Shown: positions 53,838 to 62,079, counted from the stretch's first letter. The stretch: 62,079 nt of DNA from an uncultured Dorea sp. (GCA_910578495.1 CAJTRE010000014.1:1-62079); one strand, 5' to 3'. Made by a program: numbers and translations. Notes: a model not told the origin generated them from the letters alone.

Positions 53838-55196
53838 ATGGATACCCAATTTGTATGGCAGGATGAGTTTATTATCGGAGTGGAAAGCATAGATAGAGAA
53901 CACCAGAGGTTGTTTAATATTATTAATAAAATATTTAGGCTTAAAGAAGAAAACAACACTCAATGGGCTTGCAAGGAAGGAATCAAGTTTTTTAAAGGTC
54001 ATGCAATCAAGCATTTTGCAGACGAAGAAGCGTATATGGAGTCTATTAATTATGAAGGATTAGAGCAGCACAAACTTATACATAAGGGATTTCGAGAGAA
54101 TACGCTTCCGGCTCTGGAGAAAGAATTGGAGCAGAGTGAGTACGCTCAGGATGCAGTAGACCATTTCTTGGGAGTTTGTGCCGGATGGCTGATTGGGCAT
54201 ACATTGACAGAAGATCTTGCAATTACAGGAAAAACGAAAAGGAAGTGGGAGAATCTCCTTCCCGGTGAAGAAATCGAGGCTGTTAAAAAGGTGATCGTCC
54301 AGCTTTTATTTGATATGTTCCACCTGGAATCACATTTAATCAGTGATGCCTACAACGGAGAAAAGTTTGGAAAAGGAGTATATTACCGACTGCTTTACGG
54401 TACTAAGGATAATGAAAAACAACAGGAGGTTTTTCTTGTTTTTGAAGAACAATTGCTGGTTAATACTGTCGGAAAGATTCTGGGATTCCAGTCAAATAAA
54501 TTGGACACTATGCTGACACATGCCGCAAGATATATGGCCAGACAGTTTGTAGAGAGAGTCATGAAGCATTTCTCTACGGATGAGACATATGAATTGAAGG
54601 AAGAAAATTTTCTGTCGTATGGACAGTTCCAGAAAGCTTTTGAGAAAGAAAAGCTACAGGTTAGCCTGTTATTCGATACAGGATCTGGATATTTCTCCTA
54701 TTGTGCACTTGCTCCACACTTACTCCAAAATGGTATTGCAACTCCTATTGGGGCGGAAAATGCCAAGACAGAGATTGAAAAATATCTCATGAAGCGTGCG
54801 GAACAGGAGAAGAAAAACAATAAACTGAAAGTGCTTGTAGTTGATGATTCCTTGACGATGAGGGAAGGGATTAAGAAACTTTTGAGTGAGGATTATGAGG
54901 TTGCCGTAGCCGAATCTGGTGTAGCTGCAATCCGTACTATTACCTTAAATCGTCCCGATCTGGTTTTGATGGACTATGAAATGCCTGTCTGTAACGGAAA
55001 ACAGACACTGGAAATGTTACGCTCCGATGAAGTGTTGGCAGAACTTCCTGTTATCTTCCTGACCGGAAGAAGAGATCTAGGAAGTATGATTGAGGTCATG
55101 CCTCTGAATCCTGCAGGCTACCTGTTCAAGCAGTTGAAGCCTGAGGAAATCAAAAAGGAGATTGATGCTTTCTTTGAAAAGAGGAAGAATAAATAG
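53838..55196 (+). CDS. Hemerythrin-CheX-like-receiver fusion protein
   Basis: The 452-residue protein has three parts. Residues 1-130 are a bacteriohemerythrin with the di-iron ligands in DREHQRLFN, GHAIKHFADEEAYM, LEQHKLIH and IGHTLTED. Residues about 140-315 resemble CheX/CheC phosphatase domains (GKILGF, an alpha-beta repeat), but the usual ExxN catalytic pattern is not evident. Residues 330-450 are a receiver domain with phosphorylated aspartate D379 in LMDYEMP. It suggests oxygen or nitric oxide sensing tied to two-component or chemotaxis signalling. It follows the hydrolase gene by 18 bases with its own AGGAGG site. Confidence 0.85.
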   Translation: MDTQFVWQDEFIIGVESIDREHQRLFNIINKIFRLKEENNTQWACKEGIKFFKGHAIKHFADEEAYMESINYEGLEQHKLIHKGFRENTLPALEKELEQSEYAQDAVDHFLGVCAGWLIGHTLTEDLAITGKTKRKWENLLPGEEIEAVKKVIVQLLFDMFHLESHLISDAYNGEKFGKGVYYRLLYGTKDNEKQQEVFLVFEEQLLVNTVGKILGFQSNKLDTMLTHAARYMARQFVERVMKHFSTDETYELKEENFLSYGQFQKAFEKEKLQVSLLFDTGSGYFSYCALAPHLLQNGIATPIGAENAKTEIEKYLMKRAEQEKKNNKLKVLVVDDSLTMREGIKKLLSEDYEVAVAESGVAAIRTITLNRPDLVLMDYEMPVCNGKQTLEMLRSDEVLAELPVIFLTGRRDLGSMIEVMPLNPAGYLFKQLKPEEIKKEIDAFFEKRKNK

Positions 55197-55202
55197 CTTG
55201 GG

Positions 55203-55227
55203 TGGGGGATGTGATTTTCATCCCCCA
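55203..55227 (+). terminator. GC-rich hairpin after the hemerythrin fusion gene
   Basis: TGGGGGATG and CATCCCCCA form a perfect 9-base stem with a 7-base loop, directly after the stop codon; the T-run is weak. Confidence 0.65.
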
Positions 55228-55245
55228 TTAAAGATAGAAGGGGAA

Positions 55246-55386
55246 ATGTTAGGATTAGTGGAAGGAAGCATGGAGAGTTGGAATAATCGTTTTCGGGTGA
55301 TCGGATTTGATACACATTCCTATTCCAATGCGGATATTGAAAAGCATGAAATGAGGCTGGAACTTGGACTGGAACTTGACTCATAA
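55246..55386 (+). CDS. Hypothetical 46-residue protein
   Basis: An ATG at 55246 preceded by GAAGGGG encodes a 46-residue acidic peptide (WNNRFRVIGFDTHSYSNAD in the middle, ending ELGLELDS). I do not recognise the family. It lies between the hairpin after the hemerythrin gene and a stretch with a gene remnant, so it may be part of decayed sequence. Confidence 0.35.
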   Translation: MLGLVEGSMESWNNRFRVIGFDTHSYSNADIEKHEMRLELGLELDS

Positions 55387-55485
55387 ATTAAGACCTCATT
55401 TCCTGGATAATGGGTTATGAACACCAATAAACGTGTTGAAAGTAGTTCTGGTTTTAGAAGAATAATAATTGAGGAAAAATACAAA

Positions 55486-55548
55486 ATGGTCGAAATTAGA
55501 TATGTGCAAAAGACAGATAAAGTATTTTGGCATCAACTTGACAGCTAA
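55486..55548 (+). pseudogene. Remnant of a GNAT acetyltransferase N-terminus
   Basis: A 20-residue frame (EIRYVQKTDKVFWHQLDS after the first two residues) resembles the first beta strand and helix of GNAT acetyltransferases of the IRxVKxxDKxFWxxLD type and stops at TAA. No continuation was found in the next 50 bases in any frame. I call it a gene remnant with modest confidence. Confidence 0.4.
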
Positions 55549-55621
55549 TGGAACTTTTCTCATCTAAGGAGATTTAATAATTTGCACAGGAAATAAAATG
55601 TATGCAGAAAGGGAAACAGTT

Positions 55622-56032
55622 ATGTGGAAATGTCCAAAATGCGGAAGAGACTTCAAGAAAATGAATCAGTCTCATTATTGTGGAAAGAAACCGTCTTCGA
55701 TAGATGAATATATAGAAATGCAGGATGTAGAGATTAGAACACATCTTATCCAAGTGAGAAATACGATTCGTGAAGCAATACCAGAGGCACAGGAACGTAT
55801 TTCTTGGAGTATGCCGACCTATTGGAAAAACCATAATTTGATTCAGTTTGCAGCAAATAAGAATCATTTGGGGTTATATCCGGGTCCGGAAGCAGTGGAA
55901 TATTTTGCGAATCAACTTGCAGAGTATAAATTCAGCAAAGGTTCTATTCAGCTGCCATATGAAAAGGGAATGCCGATTGAGCTAATAAAGAAAATAGCTT
56001 TATGGTGTTATCAAATAAGTAATCAACAATGA
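55622..56032 (+). CDS. DUF1801/YdhG-like protein with N-terminal zinc ribbon
   Basis: The 136-residue protein starts with a zinc-ribbon pattern (CPKCGRDFKKMNQSHYC) and continues as a DUF1801 domain (REAIPEAQERISWSMPTYWKNHNLIQFAANKNHLGLYPG by position, ending with the helix IELIKKIALWCYQISNQ). YdhG from Bacillus has a frataxin-like iron-chaperone fold; the function of this variant is not established. An ATG at 55598 would add eight residues; I prefer 55622, where the zinc ribbon begins. Confidence 0.82.
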   Translation: MWKCPKCGRDFKKMNQSHYCGKKPSSIDEYIEMQDVEIRTHLIQVRNTIREAIPEAQERISWSMPTYWKNHNLIQFAANKNHLGLYPGPEAVEYFANQLAEYKFSKGSIQLPYEKGMPIELIKKIALWCYQISNQQ

Positions 56033-56135
56033 ATTCCTTGACCAGAAAATTCCTTACAAATACTGGAAAACTCAGCTGCTTTATGGTATGATTGATGTTA
56101 AAGTTTACATATGAAATCCTATAGGGGGAATGACC

Positions 56136-58335
56136 ATGAAAAACATCTTGCAGACGGCCGACAGGCTATTCCAAAACCGTTATATCATTTCTATTAAAAA
56201 AGCATTTACCATCACACTTCCAGTAATCATCCTGGGCTCGATCGCATCGCTGATCAATAATATTCCCATTAACATAGTGCAGGCAGGTTTGTCCACCCCC
56301 GGTTGGAGAGGTGATTCGGGCTGTAAATGGCGCAGTCTGGCTGGGAAGCACAGCTATTATGGCGATTTTGATTGCATGGACTTTGGGCTACTATCTCGGT
56401 AATGCCTATAAACTTAACGGTACGCTCTCAGCCCTCACAAGCGTATCCGCCTATCTGACCCTTTGCGTTGTAACCTCGGATGGCGGCATCTCGCTGAGCC
56501 GGTTGGGCTCCAGTGGACTTTTCGGAGCTATTCTAATCGCGATTCTGGCCATCGAGCTGTACCATATATTTTCAAAGCTTAAAATCAATATTTCGGAGGA
56601 TACGGCGGAGGAGGTGCAGCAAATGTTTGCAGCTCTTTTCCCCGTCATGCTGTCCGTTTTCTGCATTGCCCTCGCAAACGGCATCATATTGATGGCCTCC
56701 GGAAAAGGGATTGATGAGAGGATTTATACCGGTTTGTCGTTTCTTTTTTCAGTGGACGATGGAGGCGGGCTTGTTGGCACTTTATTTCTGGTATTCGGCA
56801 TCCATATTTTCTGGTTTTTCGGTATTCATGGCGGAAATGTGATGGATAGCATCATGGTTAACGCTTTTGGCGAGAATCTCATTCGTAATACCGACCTATA
56901 TGCCTTGAATCAAAATGCCTTTGACGAGCAGCTTGCTATTATCAGCAAGGGCTTTCTGGATACTTTTGTATTTATGGGGGGAGCGGGTACTTCGTTGTGC
57001 ATTATCATTGCGGTGTTGATTATTGCCAGGAGCCGGTATATGCGCAGCATCGCCAAAATGGGCGGTATATTTACTCTCTTTAACATGAATGAAATTGTGT
57101 TGTTCGGCTTTCCTGTAATCTTGAACCCTATTTTGCTGATTCCCTTTTTACTCACGCCGCTTACGGTAACGCTCATTTCGTGGAGTGCGATGTCTTTCGG
57201 TCTGGTTGCCCGGGTTGTAACGGAGGTGCATTGGGCGATGCCGCCTTTGATCAGCGGATATTTGGCGACTGGTGGGCACCTGTCGGGCAGTATCCTTCAG
57301 GTCATCAATATTACTGTAGGTATCCTGATTTATCTGCCATTTATTCGTATGATGGACAGACGAGTAGTGCAAAAGGAATCCATGGAGGACAACAATACGG
57401 CTCTGTTAAAAAATACTTTGAATACAGTTGTTGAGAAAATCCATGACTCCACAGGTGAGATTAATGGTGAGATTACGAAGTTTTCTATCGTCCTGGAAAG
57501 CATCGTTGGGGATTTGAATGATCTCTCTGCTCAGATGCAGCAACAAATGCAATTGATGCGTACCTGTGACGAATATATGCGGATCATTGATACCTCGGTC
57601 GGCAACACAGATACCAGTATAAAAATTGTCTTGCAGAATATGGAAAAAACAAATGCGTTATCCATGACAGGTGCACAAAACATGCAGCAAACGATGCAAG
57701 AGATGGAGGAAACTTTCTTCTCCACACAAAAAACCAATGAACTAGCCAGTCAGCTTAATCTGCGTTGCGGGCAGATCGAGGGAATTTTAAAAAGCATTGA
57801 GGACATATCTATGCAAACGACCATTCTTTCACTCAATGCCTCGATTGAGGCGGCGCGCGCCGGTGTTCATGGCAAAGGATTTTCTGTGGTGGCCGACAGC
57901 ATAAAAGGTTTGTCGGCAACAACGGCGAAGTCCGTTTCTGATATTGAAGGTTTGCTGCAGGGGATGAAAGAGGATACCTCTGATATAATTGAGCGATCTG
58001 AAGTTAGTTTGAGGCAGGTAGAAACCGGACGGCAGCAGATGATTGACACCAACCAGCTGTTTGGCGAAATTGTGCAGAACATTCACAACATTCAAGCACA
58101 GTGTCATACAGTTCTTAAACACAGCGGTGAGGTAATCGGCGAATTGAAGCAAATCAATGAACAGATTCAGACGACCAGCCATTTCTTTGTAGAAACGACA
58201 TCCCATACGTCTAAGGTGGCTGAACAGGTTCGTGATAAGTCAGATGAGTCCAAAGAAATGGTGCAAAAGCTGCGGCTGTTGAATGAGGAAACAAGCCTTT
58301 TGACAGTGAATGCACTTAAGAACCTTGAAAGCTAG
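56136..58335 (+). pseudogene. PTS EIIC-like membrane domain fused to chemoreceptor signalling domain, frameshifted
   Basis: The first frame (56136-56402) encodes the EIIC N-terminus up to GLSTP and then drifts out of register. The second frame, from about 56302, restores VGEVIRAVNGAVWLG and the rest of the membrane domain with the EIIC motif WFFGIHGGNV. Removing one C from CCCCC at 56297-56301 gives one protein of 732 residues, and the total length then divides by three. The C-terminal 320 residues are a methyl-accepting signalling domain, with tip segment MQTTILSLNASIEAARAGVHG. No PTS IIA or IIB domain is encoded here, so a sugar-binding chemoreceptor is likely. The gene is richer in G and C than its neighbours. 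Confidence 0.82.
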
Positions 58336-58457
58336 GTAATTGCGAAACAAGTTATGCAGCTTATATGTTTTGTAAACGTCTTATGCTTAATGGATGATAT
58401 ATTATAGAATAAATAAGGCACTACTGATAGTTGGTTAGTCCAAGTATAAAAGATTAC

Positions 58458-58502
58458 AAAAAAGTAACCGTATTCCTTTGGTCGAGGGGCGGTTACTTTT
58501 TT
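58458..58502 (+). terminator. Strong intrinsic terminator after the EIIC-chemoreceptor gene
   Basis: A 13-base perfect stem (AAAAAAGTAACCG and CGGTTACTTTTTT) with the T-run built into the right arm, about 120 bases after the stop codon. Confidence 0.9.
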
Positions 58503-58754
58503 GATTGATTTATATACGCTATCGGAATCGTTACAACAATACTAAGTATCTAAGTATCATTAGTACGATGGAGAGTATTTCAAAAATCACTCATAAGTCA
58601 AGCCCTCCTTTCCGAGATTTCCTGCAAGTAGGATTTCTATGTAATCAGAGGGTTCAGTCCCTCTGCTGAAGGACTAACCGCCTACCATTCTCATGTAGTG
58701 CCTTGTCTTATTCTATTAAAGGGATTGCCTTATGACAACATATTTTAGTAGAAA
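58503..58754. other. Intergenic stretch without recognisable genes
   Basis: I see no coding frame supported on either strand. It holds a small hairpin (CAGAGGG and CCCTCTG at 58646-58665) and a short direct repeat AAGTATC/TAAGTATC near 58545-58556. It marks the boundary between the chemoreceptor gene and the accessory region to the right. Confidence 0.5.
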
Positions 58755-58925
58755 TTATTTGAGTTCGATTTTACCGTGAGCTTTCTTGAAATCAGCAATA
58801 TGTTTCTTCATTACCACTTCTAACTCACGATTAGCAGAACGGGCATTATATTCTGCAACAAAACGAAATTTCTGTAATAATTCTGATTCAGTTCTCAATG
58901 TGAATTTGACAATATCATTCTGCAT
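58755..58925 (-). CDS. Arc-like ribbon-helix-helix DNA-binding protein
   Basis: The 56-residue product has the ribbon-helix-helix layout: a beta strand (DIVKFTLRTES), a first helix (ELLQKFRFVAEYN) and a second helix (ARSANRELEVVMKKHIADFKKA). The ribosome binding site AAAGGGGG lies 8 bases before the ATG. Such proteins are short repressors found in mobile elements and toxin-antitoxin loci. Two TTGACGGC copies lie just upstream and may be its operator. Confidence 0.8.
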   Translation of the reverse strand: MQNDIVKFTLRTESELLQKFRFVAEYNARSANRELEVVMKKHIADFKKAHGKIELK

Positions 58926-58964
58926 AATATATCCCCCTTTCTATGACATTATTATAGTGTCAAT

Positions 58965-58990
58965 TTGACGGCTAAAAATGAATTGACGGC
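58965..58990. promoter_or_regulatory. Direct repeats TTGACGGC, candidate operator in a divergent promoter region
   Basis: TTGACGGC occurs at 58965-58972 and 58983-58990, offset by 18 bases, in the 115-base region between the Arc-like gene and the plus-strand genes. On the minus strand a TATAAT lies at about 58950-58956 near the Arc-like gene. Ribbon-helix-helix proteins commonly bind such repeated sites; binding here is inferred. Confidence 0.45.
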
Positions 58991-59040
58991 ATAATATAAT
59001 TAGATTGTAAAAACGTGATTTTTGAAGAAAGGGGAAAGTT

Positions 59041-59202
59041 ATGAAATTTACGGAGGATATTTAAAAAAGGGCAACAGTAGCAGGAGTAGCGGAGTATTTG
59101 CTGTTTGGTATGAAAGTTGAGGAAGAAAACAGGGACTATATAACAAGGCTTGATGATGCGAGAGAGCGATTAAAAAAAAGTAGCTATGAAATACAATTCT
59201 AA
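59041..59202 (+). pseudogene. Small accessory ORF with TAA at codon 8
   Basis: ATG at 59041 starts MKFTEDI, then TAA at 59062-59064, after which the same frame runs 45 codons (KRATVAGVAEYLLFGMKVEE, then a charged helix with RLDDARERLKK). This reads like a known short accessory protein of mobile elements with one sense codon turned into a stop; CAA or AAA to TAA would be enough. GGAAAG precedes the start. Confidence 0.55.
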
Positions 59203-59698
59203 CGAGGTATCTTCTGATTTGTTAGAAAGTGCAGATGATATGGTGGGAGAGAATATAAATGTTTTTATGGAAGTAGGTTTGCAATCGGGTATTTTATTAG
59301 TGTTAGATATGATTCAAAATGTAAATGCTGAAAAATATAATGACTGTTCAAGAGAAATACCCCGAGAAGAAACTATTGAAATGAAACAGAGGAGTGAAGT
59401 ATGTAAAGGTGAATGCAAAATTGAAAATACAAAAAAATCTTTTATAGAAAAGTTTGTAAGTGATAGGCTAGATAATGGTTTGGAAGAGACTTCGAGAAAC
59501 GATAAGGAATATCAAGTTGAACGTCAGCGTTTTCATAAGGAAGCAGAAAAATTGAGAGTAGAAGATTTTACACCGGAACAATGGAAAGTGATTGATGATG
59601 TGCTAAATGAGTACAATAATCATAGTGCAGAGTATGGAAGAATGGCATATAAACAATGTTTGAAAGATATTGCAGATTTCGTCAAAGTAATATTTTGA
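59186..59698 (+). CDS. Hypothetical protein of the accessory region
   Basis: The 170-residue, strongly charged and lysine- and glutamate-rich protein overlaps the end of the broken upstream ORF. I do not recognise a family with confidence. The N-terminal third has one helix (FMEVGLQSGILLVLDMIQNV); the C-terminal half is helical (RQRFHKEAEKLRVEDFTPEQW then a YKQCLKDIADFVKVIF end). The low GC content is unlike that of the chemoreceptor gene and the integrase on either side. Confidence 0.6.
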   Translation: MKYNSNEVSSDLLESADDMVGENINVFMEVGLQSGILLVLDMIQNVNAEKYNDCSREIPREETIEMKQRSEVCKGECKIENTKKSFIEKFVSDRLDNGLEETSRNDKEYQVERQRFHKEAEKLRVEDFTPEQWKVIDDVLNEYNNHSAEYGRMAYKQCLKDIADFVKVIF

Positions 59699-59768
59699 GT
59701 GATTTTAAAATGTCAGAATGTTATAATGTAAATGAAAGATAAATTAGAAGTTGTAAGGAGTTGATATT

Positions 59769-60308
59769 TTGAAAGGATTTGAACGAAAAAATCAACTATT
59801 TTCCCTTTGTGGATTGAATTGTGGATTATGTCCTATGTTTTTAGGAAATCATTGTGGTGGTTGTGGTAACGGTAATCAATCGTGCAAAATTGCTAAGTGT
59901 AGTCTTGAACATGGAAAAATGGAATACTGTTTTGAATGTAAAAACTATCCATGTGAAAAGTATTCTCACATTGATGAATATGACTCTTTTATTACTCATA
60001 AACGTCAGAAAGCAGATTTGGAAAGAGCGCAGAACATAGGTATTAAACAGTATAATCTTGAACAACAAGAAAAAATACAAATTCTTTCTCATTTACTTGC
60101 TAACTATAATGACGGTCGCAGAAAAAATTTCTTCTGTGTAGCAGTCAATTTATTAGAGCTTTCAGAACTACAAGAAGCTATGAAGCAAATAAAACAAAAT
60201 GATGAATTGTCTGTCTTGTCCGTCAAAGAACAATGTTCATATATAGTTGATATACTTGAAAAAATTGCTGATAGAAGAAATATAGAGCTAAAACTTGTTA
60301 AAAAGTAG
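59769..60308 (+). CDS. DUF3795 cysteine-rich protein
   Basis: The 179-residue protein starts at a TTG with AAGGAG 9 bases upstream. Its first 65 residues are rich in cysteine (CGLNCGLCPMFLGNHCGGCG, then CKIAKCSLEHG and CFECKNYPCEKY), the DUF3795 pattern, which probably binds a metal or iron-sulfur centre. The C-terminal part is helical. The role of the family is not known. It is AT-rich like its left neighbour and ends before a terminator. Confidence 0.8.
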   Translation: MKGFERKNQLFSLCGLNCGLCPMFLGNHCGGCGNGNQSCKIAKCSLEHGKMEYCFECKNYPCEKYSHIDEYDSFITHKRQKADLERAQNIGIKQYNLEQQEKIQILSHLLANYNDGRRKNFFCVAVNLLELSELQEAMKQIKQNDELSVLSVKEQCSYIVDILEKIADRRNIELKLVKK

Positions 60309-60397
60309 TTTGTAAATTCCAGTTTATCTACTAACTGTCTTAACTTTCCTTTATTTTCAAGGCTTTGCGGTATGTCCAGCCTTAAAATATGTATCCT

Positions 60398-60444
60398 TTT
60401 CCCTTGTTTTTGCCCTTATCAGCAAGTTACAAGGGAAAGTTTTT
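60398..60444 (+). terminator. Intrinsic terminator after the DUF3795 gene
   Basis: TTTCCCTTGT and ACAAGGGAAA form a 10-base stem followed by GTTTTT. It lies between the DUF3795 gene and the end of the integrase gene; the end of the integrated element (attachment site) is probably also in 60309-60463 but cannot be pinpointed. Confidence 0.75.
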
Positions 60445-60463
60445 GTTATTCAGTTTTCATTGC

Positions 60464-61761
60464 TTAATTCATTCCCACAACCTTATCCAAGAGTTTAGCA
60501 GAATCCCGCTTCGCCTCCCTTGTAGCGTGTGCATAGACATTCATGGTTGTGCTTACGTCTGAATGTCCTAAAAGCTCCTGCACATCTTTTGGCTGCGCCC
60601 CGTTTGATAACAGGTTTGTTGTGTAAGTATGTCTTAGTGTGTGGAAGTGGAACCCCTCTAACTCCGGTACTTTCTTTGCCGCTGTCCGGCAGGCTGTTTC
60701 CACGGTGGCAGGAAGCTCAAGACAGCCATCTTCCCTCAAGCATACAAAAGAGATTTCCGTATAATCCGCTGGCACATCCTCTGTCATTCCCAAGTTGTAA
60801 TACTCATAATGCACCCTGTTCTTTTCCGTAACCTCTTTGTAGAAGTTCCTGTGGTAGAGTTCGCCATACTGCATACGGTTTTTAAGCTGCTGTTTCCTTG
60901 CTTTCCTCAAGATGTCAGTGAGGGCGTTGCCAAAATCAACGATCCGCACTTTCTTCCTTTTTGTCGAGCCGATTTCGTGCTTATGGGTTGCACCGTTGTA
61001 GCGGACACTCCTGCGGACTGTCAGGCATTGCTCCTCAAAGTTGATGTCCTGCCAGGTCAGTCCTGCCACTTCCCCAAGTCTGAGACCTGTGAAATAGGCT
61101 ATCTGTACGGGCAGGATTGCGTCTTTGCTCCGCCTGCCAAGCTGTGCAATCAGCTTTTGGTACTGCTCAAATGACAGCGGCTTGACCTTGCCCGTTTCGG
61201 TGTCCGTTTCTTCCGCAAACAAGTCCATATCGTCCTTTTTATGCCTCATGACCACATACTGCATGGGGTTGAATGTAATGTACTGTTTCGGGAACACCGC
61301 AAACCGGAATGACTGCTGTAATACTGCGGAAAATGACCGGATATAATCAATGGAATATCCCTTTGAAACAAAGCCATCAACTGTCCCACCAAATGAGAGC
61401 AGATCCATGAACTGCTGTAAATTCCCGAAGTAACCGTTTTGAGTTTCCGTCTGCTTACAGGGTGCTGTTTAATACGGTTGATCGCCTGAAGATAAGTACC
61501 GACAGTGCCATTGCTTAATGTTCCTGTCTTTAATTCTTCCTCTGCCCATGTGTCAAGCAGTTGCCCAAGAGTGATATTGTCCGCCTTTGCAATGAATTTT
61601 TTGCTTTCGTAGTCCTCCATTGCCTGTCTTAACAGCTTTTCCGTTTCACTCTTGCTTTCTGTTCCTGCACATTCTTTCTGTACCAGGTTGCCGCTTGCAT
61701 CCTCCACATAAAAGCGGTAGTACCATTTTTTACCTTTCTTCCGTACTGATCCCTTTGCCAT
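60464..61761 (-). pseudogene. int: Tn916-type tyrosine recombinase (integrase), frameshifted
   Basis: The first part (from ATG 61761, with AAAGGAG upstream) has the AP2-like arm-binding domain (KGSVRKKGKKWYYRFYVED) and part of the core-binding domain. Near 61424-61426 the frame is lost; a one-base deletion in the GGG run is the simplest cause. The second frame carries the catalytic domain, with arginine in GLRLGEVAGLTWQDI, HTLRHTYTTNLL and GHSDVSTTMNVYAH, where the final tyrosine is the nucleophile. With one base restored, the product is 432 residues, near Tn916 Int. GC content is higher than to its left. Confidence 0.85.
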
Positions 61762-61878
61762 AATCGTTTCTCCTTTCAATGAACGCATTTCTGCGTATGT
61801 AATCATTGAACAGATATGGCAGCCGGAACTGATGGAATGCTTTCTGTAAATAAGGATAGCATAAAATCTGCCGTCCCG

Positions 61879-62079
61879 CTATACCGAATCGGAATCTTCC
61901 CCTGATAAAAGACCGGAAAGCCTTGCAGCGGCGGCATCAGGGTTTTTGGAGTAGAGTCTCACTATGTCGCCCATATCATTAAGGGCATTTACGGTGTGGG
62001 TAATCTCCCGCAGGAACATGATTTCATTATATTCCTTTCCCGATTCAAATCCCATTGTCTTTGCAAGCTGTGCGCTTTC
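61879..62079 (-). CDS. C-terminal part of an unknown protein of the integrated element
   Basis: The last 66 codons of a minus-strand gene enter from the right edge and end with TAG at 61879-61881. The visible part is helical (EYNEIMFLREITHTVNALND, then IVRLYSKNPDAAAARLSGLL). I do not recognise it. It lies where an excisionase gene would be expected in Tn916, but does not look like one. It is read in the same direction as the integrase. Confidence 0.6.
   Translation of the reverse strand, partial: ESAQLAKTMGFESGKEYNEIMFLREITHTVNALNDMGDIVRLYSKNPDAAAARLSGLLSGEDSDSV

Noticed and set aside
58646..58665. tRNA T-arm-like hairpin (GAGGG, loop TTCAGTC, CCCTC)
   Set aside because: The invariant A58-type position is G, and no acceptor, D or anticodon stem could be placed around it on either strand.
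1..62079. CRISPR array or rRNA operon
   Set aside because: No regularly spaced direct repeats of 24-40 bases and no rRNA-like conserved stretches were seen on reading through the window.

Overview
The window looks like the chromosome of an anaerobic, spore-forming, low-GC Firmicute, most likely a Lachnospiraceae-type Clostridium relative. The pointers are strong AGGAGG ribosome binding sites, two spore-maturation genes (spmA, spmB), a SpoIIQ-like protein, a glycyl-radical activating enzyme, a Met T-box before metG, meso-diaminopimelate dehydrogenase and a complete-looking glycogen/maltodextrin system. No rRNA, tRNA or CRISPR array was seen. The species cannot be fixed from the sequence alone. 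LAYOUT. 1-2.3 kb: truncated sugar ABC ATPase, RbsC-type permease and a radical-SAM activase. 2.4-4.3 kb: SpoIIQ-like protein, GIY-YIG protein and a hemolysin III family membrane protein. 4.4-8.5 kb (minus): hybrid histidine kinase followed by an orphan solute-binding lipoprotein, apparently a sugar-sensing pair. 8.5-10.2 kb (minus): spmA behind a LacI-type regulator. 10.5-25.5 kb (plus): maltodextrin/glycogen island (malE, malF, a malG interrupted by an in-frame TGA, pullulanase, malQ, debranching enzyme, GH31 alpha-glucosidase, a decayed toxin-antitoxin pair, an AraC regulator, glycogen phosphorylase). 25.8-27.9 kb: MATE exporter (minus) and spmB. 28.0-33.4 kb: jetA-jetB-jetC, an SMC-like Wadjet/MksFEB condensin operon with no JetD nuclease beside it. 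33.5-35.2 kb: metallo-beta-lactamase-fold hydrolase and murI. 35.2-43.8 kb: a LysR-centred divergent locus with a class V aminotransferase and glycerate kinase on one side, and pxpB, pxpC, a D-2-hydroxyacid dehydrogenase, pxpA and an atypical DAACS symporter on the other. 43.8-53.8 kb: DUF885 protein, T-box plus metG, ddh-tatD, rsmA, citrate synthase and an alpha/beta hydrolase. 53.8-58.4 kb: hemerythrin-CheX-REC fusion, a small DUF1801 protein and a PTS EIIC-chemoreceptor fusion broken by a one-base frameshift. 58.7-62.1 kb: accessory region with an Arc-like repressor, broken small ORFs, a DUF3795 protein, a frameshifted Tn916-type integrase and the tail of one more gene entering from the right. 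HOW IT WORKS TOGETHER. The 10.5-25.5 kb genes import maltodextrin and break alpha-glucans down to glucose and glucose-1-phosphate. The transport ATPase is missing and must be supplied elsewhere. The 35-43.8 kb locus can be read as an amino acid route (transamination to hydroxypyruvate, reduction to D-glycerate, phosphorylation) combined with 5-oxoproline hydrolysis and a transporter; this is inference. A family of palindromic intergenic repeats sharing the end ATGGCTGAATAGTTAC occurs at about 27.9, 46.0, 48.5 and 50.4 kb. Several lesions (malG nonsense, EIIC-MCP frameshift, toxin nonsense, integrase frameshift, a small ORF with TAA at codon 8) indicate either ongoing decay or local sequence errors.
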